In this document: positions 17,418 to 24,673 of the stretch, one piece after another | Layout: every line of letters begins with the position of its first letter | Position numbering within the stretch: the first letter of the stretch is position 1 | Source: a virus | Length of the DNA stretch: 46,911 nucleotides | Strand: one strand, 5' to 3' | IMG/VR virus record: IMGVR_UViG_3300015374_000013 | Location: 1-46,911 of that record | Program-made: the position numbers and the translations under genes | The notes under the pieces: model-generated | What the model was told of the DNA's origin: nothing | Databases searched by the model: none | The model's input: the letters and a program-made list of their open reading frames with translations, nothing else

Positions 17418-17870
17418 ATGCCTCGCTCCTCCCGTAGGTTCTGGGAGCTTGAGGCTGCGATCACCGCTGACTTCTCGACCGCCTCCCTCACCGCCGTCAG
17501 CGTCACTGGGCTGAAGGTCACCCTTCCGGCCAACTCCCTCTGGGAGTTCGAGTGCGTGATGGTGATGAACTCTTCCGACGCCTCCGGTGTCAAGCAGGCC
17601 GTCAGCGGGCCTGCCGGTTCCGCCCTCTCTTGCCTGTTCGAGGGCGAGGCTAACAACTCGTTCCCCGGCACCGCGCAGCACGGTGTTGGCACCCTCTCGG
17701 CGAACGCGCTTGGCACCGTTGGCGCTGCCAACGATGTCATCGGCATCGTCAAGGGCTTTATGAAGGTTGCTGGCACCGCTGGCGACCTTCAGATGCAGTT
17801 CGCGAAGGTCACGGCTGGCACCGGCATCGTCCGCGCTGGCTCGATCCTCCGCGCACGCCGCCTCTCTTAG
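17418..17870 (+). CDS. Putative virion protein, beta-rich
   Basis: 150 aa with repeated strands and Gly/Thr/Ala turns; the C-terminal half (GFMKVAGTAGDLQMQFAKVTAGTGIVRAGSILRARRL) resembles the trimeric head domains seen at the ends of phage fibres. No enzyme motif. It directly follows the preceding small virion gene, no gap, so both are likely parts of one structure. Confidence 0.5.
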   Translation: MPRSSRRFWELEAAITADFSTASLTAVSVTGLKVTLPANSLWEFECVMVMNSSDASGVKQAVSGPAGSALSCLFEGEANNSFPGTAQHGVGTLSANALGTVGAANDVIGIVKGFMKVAGTAGDLQMQFAKVTAGTGIVRAGSILRARRLS

Positions 17871-17887
17871 CTAGCCGACTCCTCAGC

Positions 17888-17893
17888 TAAACT
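17888..17893 (+). promoter_or_regulatory. Leaderless promoter -10 box (TAAACT), 7 nt before start codon
   Basis: TAAACT ends exactly 7 nt before ATG 17901. The upstream trinucleotide is AGC rather than TGC. It marks the start of the recombination gene block. Confidence 0.55.
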
Positions 17894-17900
17894 CCTGGAA

Positions 17901-18758
17901 ATGGCGATTCCAGGCCTGAAAACGAAGTACGAAGTCCGAGGCAAGGTGAGGATCGGTGAGAAGCGCACGGCTTCCTCCGGCCGCTCCTACCCTGCCGCCA
18001 CCGACTACTTCGTCTCCGACGATGCGGAGTTCAACTCCTTCTACAACAGCGGCACTCCCGCTGGCGGGCGTCCGAATACCATCGAGATCGTGATGCCCCA
18101 CGCCGACGTCGAAGACTGCTTCTCCTCCGGGCTTGAGTGGTGGACGAAATCGGCGAAGGCTACGAAGTCCACGCTGGCCTGCTACACGAAGGGCGACGGC
18201 ACCGCGCTCCGCAAGGATGGAATGCTTGACCCTGACGACAAGGTACTCGGCCCCGCCGTGGGTCAGGGCAGGCTGCCCATCGTCTGCCGCTTCCGCGAGT
18301 GCCCGCAGTTTGGTCACAACTGCAAGCCGATGGCTCGCCTCTCCTTCTTCCTCTGGCGCGGTCAGACTACCTCGGTTCTGAACATCGATACGAAGTCGTG
18401 GAACACCATCGAGCGTCTGACGGCTGCCTTGCAGGGTGCCCGGATGAAGGGGCCGCTGACCGGCCGCGTCTTCGCGCTCTCGGTGGCCTTCGAGACGAAG
18501 GGTGCCAACCGCTTCCCCGTCCTCTCACTAAAGGAGATCGACGTGCAGATCAACAACGAAACTGACGTCAGCATCGCCGAGGGTTACATCGCCATCGAGC
18601 GCGCGAAGGATCGTGGTGGCGACGAACGGATGCAGCTTGCTGCTTACCTCAATGAGGTTCGCCCTGGCTGGCGTGACGATGAAGAACTGGTCGCGAAGAT
18701 CCAGAGGGTCGGCGTATCCGAGGCTCTGGCTAAGGTCAGGGCGCAGGCTTCGGCCTAA
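17901..18758 (+). CDS. Gp3-like (phiC31 RDF-family) protein, putative recombination function
   Basis: 285 aa. The start (IPGLKTKYEVRGKVRIGEKR, then YPAATDYFVSDD and NTIEIVMPHADVEDCF) follows the Gp3-like family that includes the phiC31 recombination directionality factor. A Cys/His cluster at about residues 130-145 (CRFRECPQFGHNC) could bind metal, and the segment MKGPLTGRVFALSVAFETKG is followed by a helical C-terminus. No integrase is present in the window, and the gene stands before a RecB/Cas4-like nuclease, so a role with that nuclease in DNA recombination is more likely than excision control. Family call is fairly good, function is inference. Confidence 0.6.
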   Translation: MAIPGLKTKYEVRGKVRIGEKRTASSGRSYPAATDYFVSDDAEFNSFYNSGTPAGGRPNTIEIVMPHADVEDCFSSGLEWWTKSAKATKSTLACYTKGDGTALRKDGMLDPDDKVLGPAVGQGRLPIVCRFRECPQFGHNCKPMARLSFFLWRGQTTSVLNIDTKSWNTIERLTAALQGARMKGPLTGRVFALSVAFETKGANRFPVLSLKEIDVQINNETDVSIAEGYIAIERAKDRGGDERMQLAAYLNEVRPGWRDDEELVAKIQRVGVSEALAKVRAQASA

Positions 18759-18782
18759 CGAAACTAACGAAAGGAACGTTAG

Positions 18783-18941
18783 ATGCGACGCTTCATTCTG
18801 TGGGCAAGGTGCGCCCTCACCCACCACAAGCTCGTCGTGGCTCTGAACTTCGAGCACGCTTGGTCTTGCCGTTGCGGTAGCAACGTCGAGCCGTACATCT
18901 ACAGCTTCGCTCAGCGGGGTTGGGATGCCCAGGATAGCTAG
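18783..18941 (+). CDS. Small Cys-containing protein
   Basis: 52 aa, missed by length cut-offs. ATG 18783 has GAAAGGAA upstream. The sequence has a basic N-terminus (MRRFILWARC) and a CxC pair (WSCRCG). It overlaps the next gene start (18925) by 17 nt, which supports a real, coupled gene. No family recognised. Confidence 0.5.
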   Translation: MRRFILWARCALTHHKLVVALNFEHAWSCRCGSNVEPYIYSFAQRGWDAQDS

Positions 18942-19992
18942 CGCCCGCGAGGGGGAGTTCTCCTCCACGCGCGTCAGCCCGTCTCGCATCAACTCCTACG
19001 TCACCTGCGGCGAGGCCTTCCGGCGCTACTACATCGAGGATGAGCCGAAGCTGCGCTCGGGATCCTCAGCGCTCTTCGGACAGGTCGTTCACCTTGCGAT
19101 GGAGAAGTGGACGCCTGACCGTTCGCAGGATCTCCTGGGGCTGATGAGGGCCGCGTGGACGGAGAGGACGGCCGACACCGTTGTCGCCGAGTTCCTGGCA
19201 GAGTACGCTTCGCTCTCTGTCGAGGCGATCAAGCAGGAACACAAGATCCGCGAGGCCTGGAAGGCGAAGGGCAAGGAGTCCAAAGCTCCGAGGATGACGA
19301 AGGAGTGGAAAGAGTCGGCAATCGGCAAGAAGCTTCGTGCCCTTATGCCGAAGTGGGAGAAGCGTCTGAACGAGGGTTCGCCCTGGGAGTTCAACGAGTA
19401 CGACCCGCTGCCCGCGCTCTACGATGAGTCGCTGGTGATGAGCCGCCGCATTCAGGCTCGCCTTGGCTCTCTCCCCAACACGCTCTACACCGAGTTCGAG
19501 GCCGAGGAAGACTGGCGCGGCTTCCAACTCAAGGGCTACATCGACGCCATCGAGCCTCTGCTTAGCGGCTCCGGTGAGCTTGTCGGCATCGGCGTCCTCG
19601 ATTACAAGACCTATCGCAAGTCACCGTTCCCGGAGCTTGAGGGGGACGTGGACGGAGACGGGGCAGAACTCAAGGACTACCGGCAGCTTGTGATGTACGA
19701 CGTCGTTATCGCCTCGATGGTGGATCGCGGGGCGTTGTCCCTCCCGACCGGCATTCCCGTCTTCGTCGGCGTGGACTACCTGCGCACCGGCGAGCGCCGC
19801 TGGTGGAGGATGGGCGAGGGCGATCACGAACGTCTCTTCCACGAACTCTCTATGTACCGGCGCGGGATCGAGAGCAAGGTGTTCCTCCCCGCGAACAAGA
19901 GCAGCAACCCGAACTATTGCGACTACGGCGAGACGTGCTGCCTGCGCCGCGCTGATCCGGGGCTTGCTCAGAGGGTGGTGATCCCGTCGTGA
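18925..19992 (+). CDS. PD-(D/E)XK nuclease, Cas4/RecB-like with Fe-S cysteines
   Basis: 355 aa. The N-terminus (SRINSYVTCGEAFRRYY) carries the first Cys and the family's helix; GQVVHLAMEKW is the conserved His motif; FQLKGYIDAIEPLL and IGVLDYKTYR give the D and DxK of the PD-(D/E)XK core; CDYGETCCL near the end gives further Cys that could bind a 4Fe-4S cluster with the first. These proteins degrade DNA ends and often work with an annealing protein. It follows the Gp3-like gene. Confidence 0.75.
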   Translation: MPRIASAREGEFSSTRVSPSRINSYVTCGEAFRRYYIEDEPKLRSGSSALFGQVVHLAMEKWTPDRSQDLLGLMRAAWTERTADTVVAEFLAEYASLSVEAIKQEHKIREAWKAKGKESKAPRMTKEWKESAIGKKLRALMPKWEKRLNEGSPWEFNEYDPLPALYDESLVMSRRIQARLGSLPNTLYTEFEAEEDWRGFQLKGYIDAIEPLLSGSGELVGIGVLDYKTYRKSPFPELEGDVDGDGAELKDYRQLVMYDVVIASMVDRGALSLPTGIPVFVGVDYLRTGERRWWRMGEGDHERLFHELSMYRRGIESKVFLPANKSSNPNYCDYGETCCLRRADPGLAQRVVIPS

Positions 19993-20465
19993 AACAGACC
20001 GCCCGCGACATCCTCGAAGCGCTGGCCCACGAGGTCACCGCTGATGGTGAGATCCTGCTGGCCCGCCTCCTGGACGACGACCCCGCGCTTGAGGTCATCC
20101 CTCCCAAGACGTTCGACGTCGCCCGCGAGGTCTTCGGTGACGGCGTGCTGGGTCGGCGGGGCAGGATCGCTACCCCGCTCCGCTCGAAGATCGCCCACGC
20201 GATGCGCGTCTGGGACGCCAAGTACGGCCCGCTGAACGATGAGCAGATGGACTACGCCGACGATCTCCTCGCTTGGACGATCCGCTCTGGTGCCGCCTAC
20301 GCTGCCGCTCAGAATATGGCCCACGCGGCTCCGATGGTCTGGACGAACCTTCAGTCCATCGTCAACCACGAACGCGCCGACGCAGGCTTCAAGTCCAGGG
20401 CGTCTGCTACCATCGACGTCTCGGAAGAGATCGCCGAAGCGCTTAAGAAGAGGAGCGATGGCTAA
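19989..20465 (+). CDS. Unknown helical protein in recombination block
   Basis: 158 aa, largely alpha-helical, acidic N-terminus (ARDILEALAHEVTADGEILLARLLDDD), then a GRRGRIATPLRSKIAHAM segment and an Ala-rich helical end (EEIAEALKKRSDG). GTG start overlapping the nuclease stop by 4 nt, and its own stop overlaps the next gene by 8 nt. Not recognised; position suggests a DNA role. Confidence 0.4.
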   Translation: MKQTARDILEALAHEVTADGEILLARLLDDDPALEVIPPKTFDVAREVFGDGVLGRRGRIATPLRSKIAHAMRVWDAKYGPLNDEQMDYADDLLAWTIRSGAAYAAAQNMAHAAPMVWTNLQSIVNHERADAGFKSRASATIDVSEEIAEALKKRSDG

Positions 20466-20805
20466 GCACTCCCCCTGGAAAGACCTGGAACGTCGCCACG
20501 CCAAGCGGATGGGCGGCGAGCGCATCTGGCGTCAGGACTTCTCCGAGATCAAGCCCGACGGCGAATCGCTCACGGATATCTGGGACTGCAAGTGCTACCA
20601 GCGTTTCTCCATTATCTCCCTCTTCAAGGCTTCGGAGGCGAAGTACCGGAGGTACGCTGACGGTCGCCGGTTCCACCTGTGCCTCTTCTCGCGCGAGCAT
20701 CGCGGGGCCGGTGACTTCGTGGTGCTGAAGGCTTCAGACTACGAGATCCTTCTTGCCAAGGAACGCCTGCTCGACAGGAAGCTCGCCGAAGCGAACGGCG
20801 AATGA
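20458..20805 (+). CDS. Small nuclease-like protein (possible PD-(D/E)XK/resolvase-like)
   Basis: 115 aa from ATG 20458 (AGGAG just upstream). It begins KHSPWKDLERRHAKRMGGERI, then FSEIKPDGESLTDIWDCKCYQRF: the D/E...D-x-K pattern (DIWDCKC) is like the core of small PD-(D/E)XK or resolvase-like nucleases found in phages. The C-terminus is a helical stretch (EILLAKERLLDRKL). ATGA overlap with the next gene. Catalytic assignment is tentative. Confidence 0.5.
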   Translation: MAKHSPWKDLERRHAKRMGGERIWRQDFSEIKPDGESLTDIWDCKCYQRFSIISLFKASEAKYRRYADGRRFHLCLFSREHRGAGDFVVLKASDYEILLAKERLLDRKLAEANGE

Positions 20806-21425
20806 GCGGCGGCATCTGCATCGCCGGTCGCGCTGGTTCCGGCAAGTCTCCGCTTGCTCAGCATATCGTCTCAGCGTTTTCTCAGTACGGCATCCCCGCC
20901 AAGAAGCTGTCGTTCGCCGATGCGCTCAAGCAGGAGGTCTGGGAGTTGTACGGCGTGCGTAAGGGCGATCTCGGCAGCCGCGAGCTTCTGATCTCTCACG
21001 GCGAGGGTAGGACGGCTCTCGACCCGACCTATTGGGTGCGACGTCTGATGCCTCGCGTTGAGGCCTGCTGGTCGGAGGGCGCTATCCCTGTCGTAGATGA
21101 CGTGAGGCGAGAGCCTGAGTTCTCGCGTCTCTCATACGAAAGTTTCTTCCGGGTGAGGGTGCTTGCGCCATTGGTCCTGCGGCGGGCCGCGCTGGAGAAG
21201 AACGGGCTTGACCCCGACTTCGCGACGTCGGACGACCCGACGGAGAGACATCACGAGGTTTGGCGATACGACTTCCGCCGCGTCCTAATGCACACCGGGC
21301 AGGACTACTGCGACGCTGCCGCTCAGATCGTTCAAGCTAGCGGGCTAGCGCTTCGAGCAGCAACACCAACAGGCAGATCGTCAGAAGCACTCCCGAGATT
21401 AGTCCAGCCGCTACCCAACTGTTAG
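20802..21425 (+). CDS. Deoxynucleoside monophosphate kinase
   Basis: 207 aa P-loop protein. GRAGSGKS (residues 9-16) is the Walker A motif; PAKKLSFADALKQEVWELYG matches the phage dNMP kinase substrate region; IPVVDDVRREPEFSR is the DDxR strand with arginine; the C-terminal LMHTGQDYCDAAAQI is normal. It phosphorylates dNMPs to dNDPs for phage DNA synthesis. The last about 30 residues are low-complexity and overlap a small minus-strand gene that runs toward it. Confidence 0.8.
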   Translation: MSGGICIAGRAGSGKSPLAQHIVSAFSQYGIPAKKLSFADALKQEVWELYGVRKGDLGSRELLISHGEGRTALDPTYWVRRLMPRVEACWSEGAIPVVDDVRREPEFSRLSYESFFRVRVLAPLVLRRAALEKNGLDPDFATSDDPTERHHEVWRYDFRRVLMHTGQDYCDAAAQIVQASGLALRAATPTGRSSEALPRLVQPLPNC

Positions 21426-21477
21426 GCTTCGACCGCTCGTCTGGGTTGTGACTCGGCTGTTTCGGGATTCGGCTCAC
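21337..21477 (-). CDS. Tiny single-pass membrane protein
   Basis: 46 aa from GTG 21477, which overlaps the tail fibre stop codon (TAGTG). A polar N-terminus (SRIPKQPSHNPDERSKPN) is followed by a strong membrane helix (VAAGLISGVLLTICLLVLLLEAL) to the C-terminus. It is convergent with, and overlaps, the end of the dNMP kinase gene by about 89 nt. Translational coupling to the fibre gene supports it. A lysis or membrane role is possible. Confidence 0.5.
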   Translation of the reverse strand: MSRIPKQPSHNPDERSKPNSWVAAGLISGVLLTICLLVLLLEALAR

Positions 21478-23390
21478 TAGATCACCCTGATCGGCGTTAC
21501 CTTGAGCTTGCGCCAGCGCGTGTGTGGCGTTCCCGTGTCGGTTGCACACTGGTACTGAAGCTTCAGCGTGGCCGCTGCCGTCACTCCGCGAATGATCTCG
21601 CTGAGTGAAATCGTCGCCGTGTGGCCCGCCAGCACGTACTCACCGCCCGGTGACGGCCCCGCTCCGTTGACTCCGCTGAACGTGCCCGACGTTGATGCGA
21701 GCCCTGCCAGAATGTTTCGCGCGGTTGTTGACTGCGTGGCGATGTACTGGTTGCACTCGGCGATGATTTCGTAGTCGCCCCCTCTCGGTAGCGTGACCGA
21801 TGGCCCCACCGTTGTTGCATCTCTCCACGTGGCATCGTCGGTGTAAGTCTCGTCCGTTGCGACGACTGCCGAGAGCGAGGCTCCACCGATATACTTCCAC
21901 TTGTACGTCGTCTCGCTGTTGTCGTACACGAACAGCCAGTAGAACCCTGACCCCTGGTAGATCCAAAGATCCCCCGTGGTTGGCGATGCTGGCGGCGATG
22001 TGCCGATGCTCCACAAGAACTTGTTTCCTTTGATGCTCCCGGCGAGATCGCCGTTGAGAACCGCGCCGCTCAGGTTCAGCTTTCCGTACGCGATTGCTGC
22101 TGTTCCCGAAATGTCTGTGTCCGCAATCGTTCCCGTTGCGATGTCGGACGAGAGAATGCTGTTCGCGAGGTTTAGCTTGCTGTACGAGATGGCCGCGCCG
22201 CTGTTGATGTCCGCGTCCACGATCACGCCCGCCGCAATCGCTGGCGCTGCGGCTGTGCCCGCGAGGTCGCCCGCAAGCTGGATCTTCCCTTTCGTGGTTG
22301 CGTCTGCGTCCGGCGTCGATCCTGCTGGCCCCATAATGTTGGTGCGCAGCGTGTACGTGCTGCTGCCGGTCTTCTCGTAGACATCACCGTTTCCGGTGTT
22401 CAGATACCAGTCACCGATGATCCCGAGCGCACCCGACGGCGCCCCCGCGCCCGAGCGCCACACGCCTCCCGGCGCTCCCGCGCTGCCCGTCGAGCCGGTC
22501 GGCCCGGTGAGATTGTCCCTCAGCGTGTAGGTGCTGCTGCCTGTCTTCTCGTAGACGTCTCCGTTGGCGTCGTTGAGATACCAGTCGCCCACGATTCCGA
22601 GTGCACCCGACGGTGCGCCAGTCCCACTCCTCCAGATCGATCCTGGGGCACCGGCGCTCCCGGTACTTCCCGTCGATCCGGTCGGCCCTGTGAGGTTGTC
22701 GCGCAGGGTGTAGGTGCTGGCGCCCGTCTTCTCGTAAATGTCCCCGTTGGCGTCATTCAAGTACCAATCCCCGATGACTCCCAACGCTCCGGACGGCGCC
22801 CCGGTGCCGCTGCGCCATACCGAACCCGCCGCACCGGCAGGCCCGGTCGATCCTGCTGGCCCTGTCGAACCCGTCGAGCCGGTCGGCCCAGTGAGATTGT
22901 CCCTCAGCGTGTAGGTGCTGGCGCCCGTCTTTTCGTAGATGTCCCCGTTGGCATCGTTGAGATACCAGTCGCCGACGATACCCAACGCACCCGAGGGCGC
23001 TCCCGTCCCAGACCGCCACACTGATCCTGGCGCTCCGTTACTGCCGCTTGGGCCGGTCGGCCCCGTTGCACCCGTCGCCCCCGCGCTACCAGCCGCCCCC
23101 GTTGCTCCCGTTGGCCCTGTGAGGTTGTCTCTCAGAACCCACGTGGTTGCGTCCGTCTTCTCGTAGACGTCGCCGTTGGCATCATTAAGATACCAGTCGG
23201 TCGGATCTCCTAGTCCGGAGGACGGTGCCCCCGTGCCCGAGTGCCAAACCGACCCGCCGCCGCCGACGCCTCCCGCGATCTCGCCCTCGATGTCAGCGAT
23301 GTCGCCTTGGATCTCTGTGATGGACGAGGAGTGCTGCCCGTAGAGCAGCGCTAGAGAGCCTGGTAGTTTATCGAGGTTCTCGATAGCCAC
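21477..23390 (-). CDS. Collagen-like tail fibre protein with tandem repeat modules
   Basis: 637 aa. About 60 N-terminal residues form a helical region (ITEIQGDIADIEGEIAGG). Then five modules of about 55-60 residues follow, each with WHSG/WRSGTGAPS, DWYLND, GD(I/V)YEKTG, YTLRDNLTGPTG and a variable collagen-like Gly-X-Y stretch. After the repeats come a fibre region with AAISYSKLNLANS-type repeats (about 395-460), a DLWIYQGSGFYWLFVY segment, and a beta-rich C-terminal head. This is a typical phage adhesin. It is on the opposite strand from the other virion genes. GTG start at 23390. Confidence 0.8.
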   Translation of the reverse strand: MAIENLDKLPGSLALLYGQHSSSITEIQGDIADIEGEIAGGVGGGGSVWHSGTGAPSSGLGDPTDWYLNDANGDVYEKTDATTWVLRDNLTGPTGATGAAGSAGATGATGPTGPSGSNGAPGSVWRSGTGAPSGALGIVGDWYLNDANGDIYEKTGASTYTLRDNLTGPTGSTGSTGPAGSTGPAGAAGSVWRSGTGAPSGALGVIGDWYLNDANGDIYEKTGASTYTLRDNLTGPTGSTGSTGSAGAPGSIWRSGTGAPSGALGIVGDWYLNDANGDVYEKTGSSTYTLRDNLTGPTGSTGSAGAPGGVWRSGAGAPSGALGIIGDWYLNTGNGDVYEKTGSSTYTLRTNIMGPAGSTPDADATTKGKIQLAGDLAGTAAAPAIAAGVIVDADINSGAAISYSKLNLANSILSSDIATGTIADTDISGTAAIAYGKLNLSGAVLNGDLAGSIKGNKFLWSIGTSPPASPTTGDLWIYQGSGFYWLFVYDNSETTYKWKYIGGASLSAVVATDETYTDDATWRDATTVGPSVTLPRGGDYEIIAECNQYIATQSTTARNILAGLASTSGTFSGVNGAGPSPGGEYVLAGHTATISLSEIIRGVTAAATLKLQYQCATDTGTPHTRWRKLKVTPIRVI

Positions 23391-23398
23391 GAATCTTC

Positions 23399-23404
23399 AT
23401 CTTA
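23399..23404 (-). promoter_or_regulatory. Candidate leaderless promoter -10 (TAAGAT) of the tail fibre gene
   Basis: TAAGAT lies 8 nt before the GTG of the fibre gene on the minus strand, and no ribosome site is evident. This is one nt longer than the exact 7-nt spacing of the plus-strand set. Confidence 0.4.
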
Positions 23405-23432
23405 TCTGAAGCTTCGGACTGTCTCCCCCACG

Positions 23433-23460
23433 AAAAAGGGGGCGGGCCGAAGCCCACCCC
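23433..23460 (-). terminator. Rho-independent terminator with UUCG loop (minus strand)
   Basis: Read on the minus strand, GGGTGGGC-TTCG-GCCCGCCC (8-bp stem with one G-U pair) is followed by CCTTTTT. It sits just after the stop of the gene at 23463 and closes the early minus-strand operon ahead of the fibre gene promoter. Confidence 0.85.
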
Positions 23461-23462
23461 TG

Positions 23463-23795
23463 TTATCCGATCTCTAGTACCCAGCCCTTTCCGTCGTTTC
23501 TGTTCACCTTGATTGTGGTACAGCCTGCGTAGTTCTCGCCCCACTTCAGCGCCGACGCCTGGTTCTCGCATTCATCATCGTCGTGCAGGCGTCCCTCGAA
23601 GTACAACTCGCCGTCGTCGTCGTAGAGCCTGAAGTCGATGGACTTCAGGGGCTTGCCGGGCAGCGGCGGCGATTCGTGGCCGAGGATGTAGGCCTCGATG
23701 GGGATGCGAGCGTGCTCCTCCATCATCCCGACCGCGTTGTACTCGGGATCGTCGCCCTTTTCCCAGATGTGGTCTTTCAGGATTCCCCAGGACAT
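23463..23795 (-). CDS. Hypothetical acidic protein
   Basis: 110 aa, mixed alpha/beta, rich in Asp/Glu (LYDDDGELYFEGRLHDDDECENQ) and with WGENYAGCTTIKVNRNDGKGWVLEI at the end. This resembles small phage early proteins of unknown function. It is the last gene before the strong terminator. ATG start; it overlaps the gene before it by 19 nt. Confidence 0.4.
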   Translation of the reverse strand: MSWGILKDHIWEKGDDPEYNAVGMMEEHARIPIEAYILGHESPPLPGKPLKSIDFRLYDDDGELYFEGRLHDDDECENQASALKWGENYAGCTTIKVNRNDGKGWVLEIG

Positions 23796-24088
23796 TCTTC
23801 CTCCTCTGCGTCCTGTAGCGAATGGAGAAGCACCTGCGCGTGTCCCTCGGCCATCTGATTGACCTCAGAGCCAAGGTGGCGGTAGAAGCGCCAGAGCAGC
23901 GCTGGCTTGTACAAGTTCTCCCAGTCCTCCGGGGACAGCCCAAGCTCTGAAAGCTCTGTGCCGCTCATCTCGCAGGCCTGGTCTACGACCTGTGCGATGT
24001 CGCGCATCCACTTCTGGGCTGACTTCTTCGACTTGGGATCGAAGGTGTCGGTGATGACTTCCTGTAGGTGCCCGCGCCCGAGGTTCAC
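23777..24088 (-). CDS. Hypothetical protein
   Basis: 103 aa, helical, with an N-terminal DTFDPKSKKSAQKWMRDIAQVVDQA segment and an acidic C-terminus (AEEEECPGES). It overlaps both neighbours by 4-19 nt, so it is part of the polycistronic early operon. Not recognised. Confidence 0.4.
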   Translation of the reverse strand: MNLGRGHLQEVITDTFDPKSKKSAQKWMRDIAQVVDQACEMSGTELSELGLSPEDWENLYKPALLWRFYRHLGSEVNQMAEGHAQVLLHSLQDAEEEECPGES

Positions 24089-24294
24089 GCGATCACCCGG
24101 TCGTAGAAGTTGTCCGGCACGTCGTCGGCGATTCGTCCCTTGACTGTGGTTGTGAGTTCGTTGCTCAGCGTGTCCAGCGCCTTCCGCTCGGCCTCGGCCT
24201 CATCGCTGGCGTATACGGCGACGTCGCCAAGCTCTGCGTAGTGGTTGCCGTTGTCGAATGTCACGTTCACAAGATACCTGGGCCTGCGGCTCAC
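24085..24294 (-). CDS. Hypothetical small protein
   Basis: 69 aa from GTG 24294. Strand pattern (RYLVNVTFDNGNHYAEL) then a helix (DEAEAERKALDTLSNEL) and KGRIADDVPDNF. GTGA overlap with the gene before. Not recognised. Confidence 0.35.
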   Translation of the reverse strand: MSRRPRYLVNVTFDNGNHYAELGDVAVYASDEAEAERKALDTLSNELTTTVKGRIADDVPDNFYDRVIA

Positions 24295-24482
24295 GACTGC
24301 CCCAAGTGGCCGAACATATGCGCTTCTGCAACCTCCCGGCCGATCTTCTCCATCTGTTTCGTGATGATTTCGTGCTCTTCCTGCTTGGAGAGTCCGGACA
24401 TCGCGAATGAGTGCGACGCTGACGTCGCTCTCTGCGGCTCGCCCTGTCCGCCTCGCGCGATTGTGATGGTGACCGTTATCAC
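24291..24482 (-). CDS. Hypothetical small protein
   Basis: 63 aa from GTG 24482, GTGA overlap with the preceding gene. A beta start (ITVTITIARGG) precedes a helix rich in Glu/Lys (LSKQEEHEIITKQMEKIGREVAEA). Not recognised. Confidence 0.35.
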   Translation of the reverse strand: MITVTITIARGGQGEPQRATSASHSFAMSGLSKQEEHEIITKQMEKIGREVAEAHMFGHLGQS

Positions 24483-24673
24483 TCGATGACCTCGAACACG
24501 ATCACGTGGCCGGGGGCATCGAAGTAGTCGTTGAGCAGGCTGACTGCCTCCGTGAAGTCGTGGTACAGAAGCTCCGAATCCACGTCTCCATCCTCATCGA
24601 GGACGGTCAGCCTGAATAGTGGTCGGCGCTGCTCCTCGATTGCCTGGATCGTGCTTCTCTGCTTCTCGTTCAT
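24479..24673 (-). CDS. Hypothetical small protein
   Basis: 64 aa with ATG 24673 after AAGGAG, overlapping the helicase stop by 4 nt (ATGA). Helical start (STIQAIEEQRRPLFRL), then DEDGDVDSELLYHDFTEAV. Not recognised; coupled to the helicase gene. Confidence 0.4.
   Translation of the reverse strand: MNEKQRSTIQAIEEQRRPLFRLTVLDEDGDVDSELLYHDFTEAVSLLNDYFDAPGHVIVFEVIE

Noticed and set aside
20239-20457. Longer 5' version of the small nuclease-like gene
   Set aside because: It would run through the previous gene in another frame; the ATG at 20458 has a ribosome site.
22370-23200. Regular repeats in the fibre gene considered as a CRISPR array
   Set aside because: Repeat units are coding (about 60 residues), differ at third positions and contain no unique spacers.
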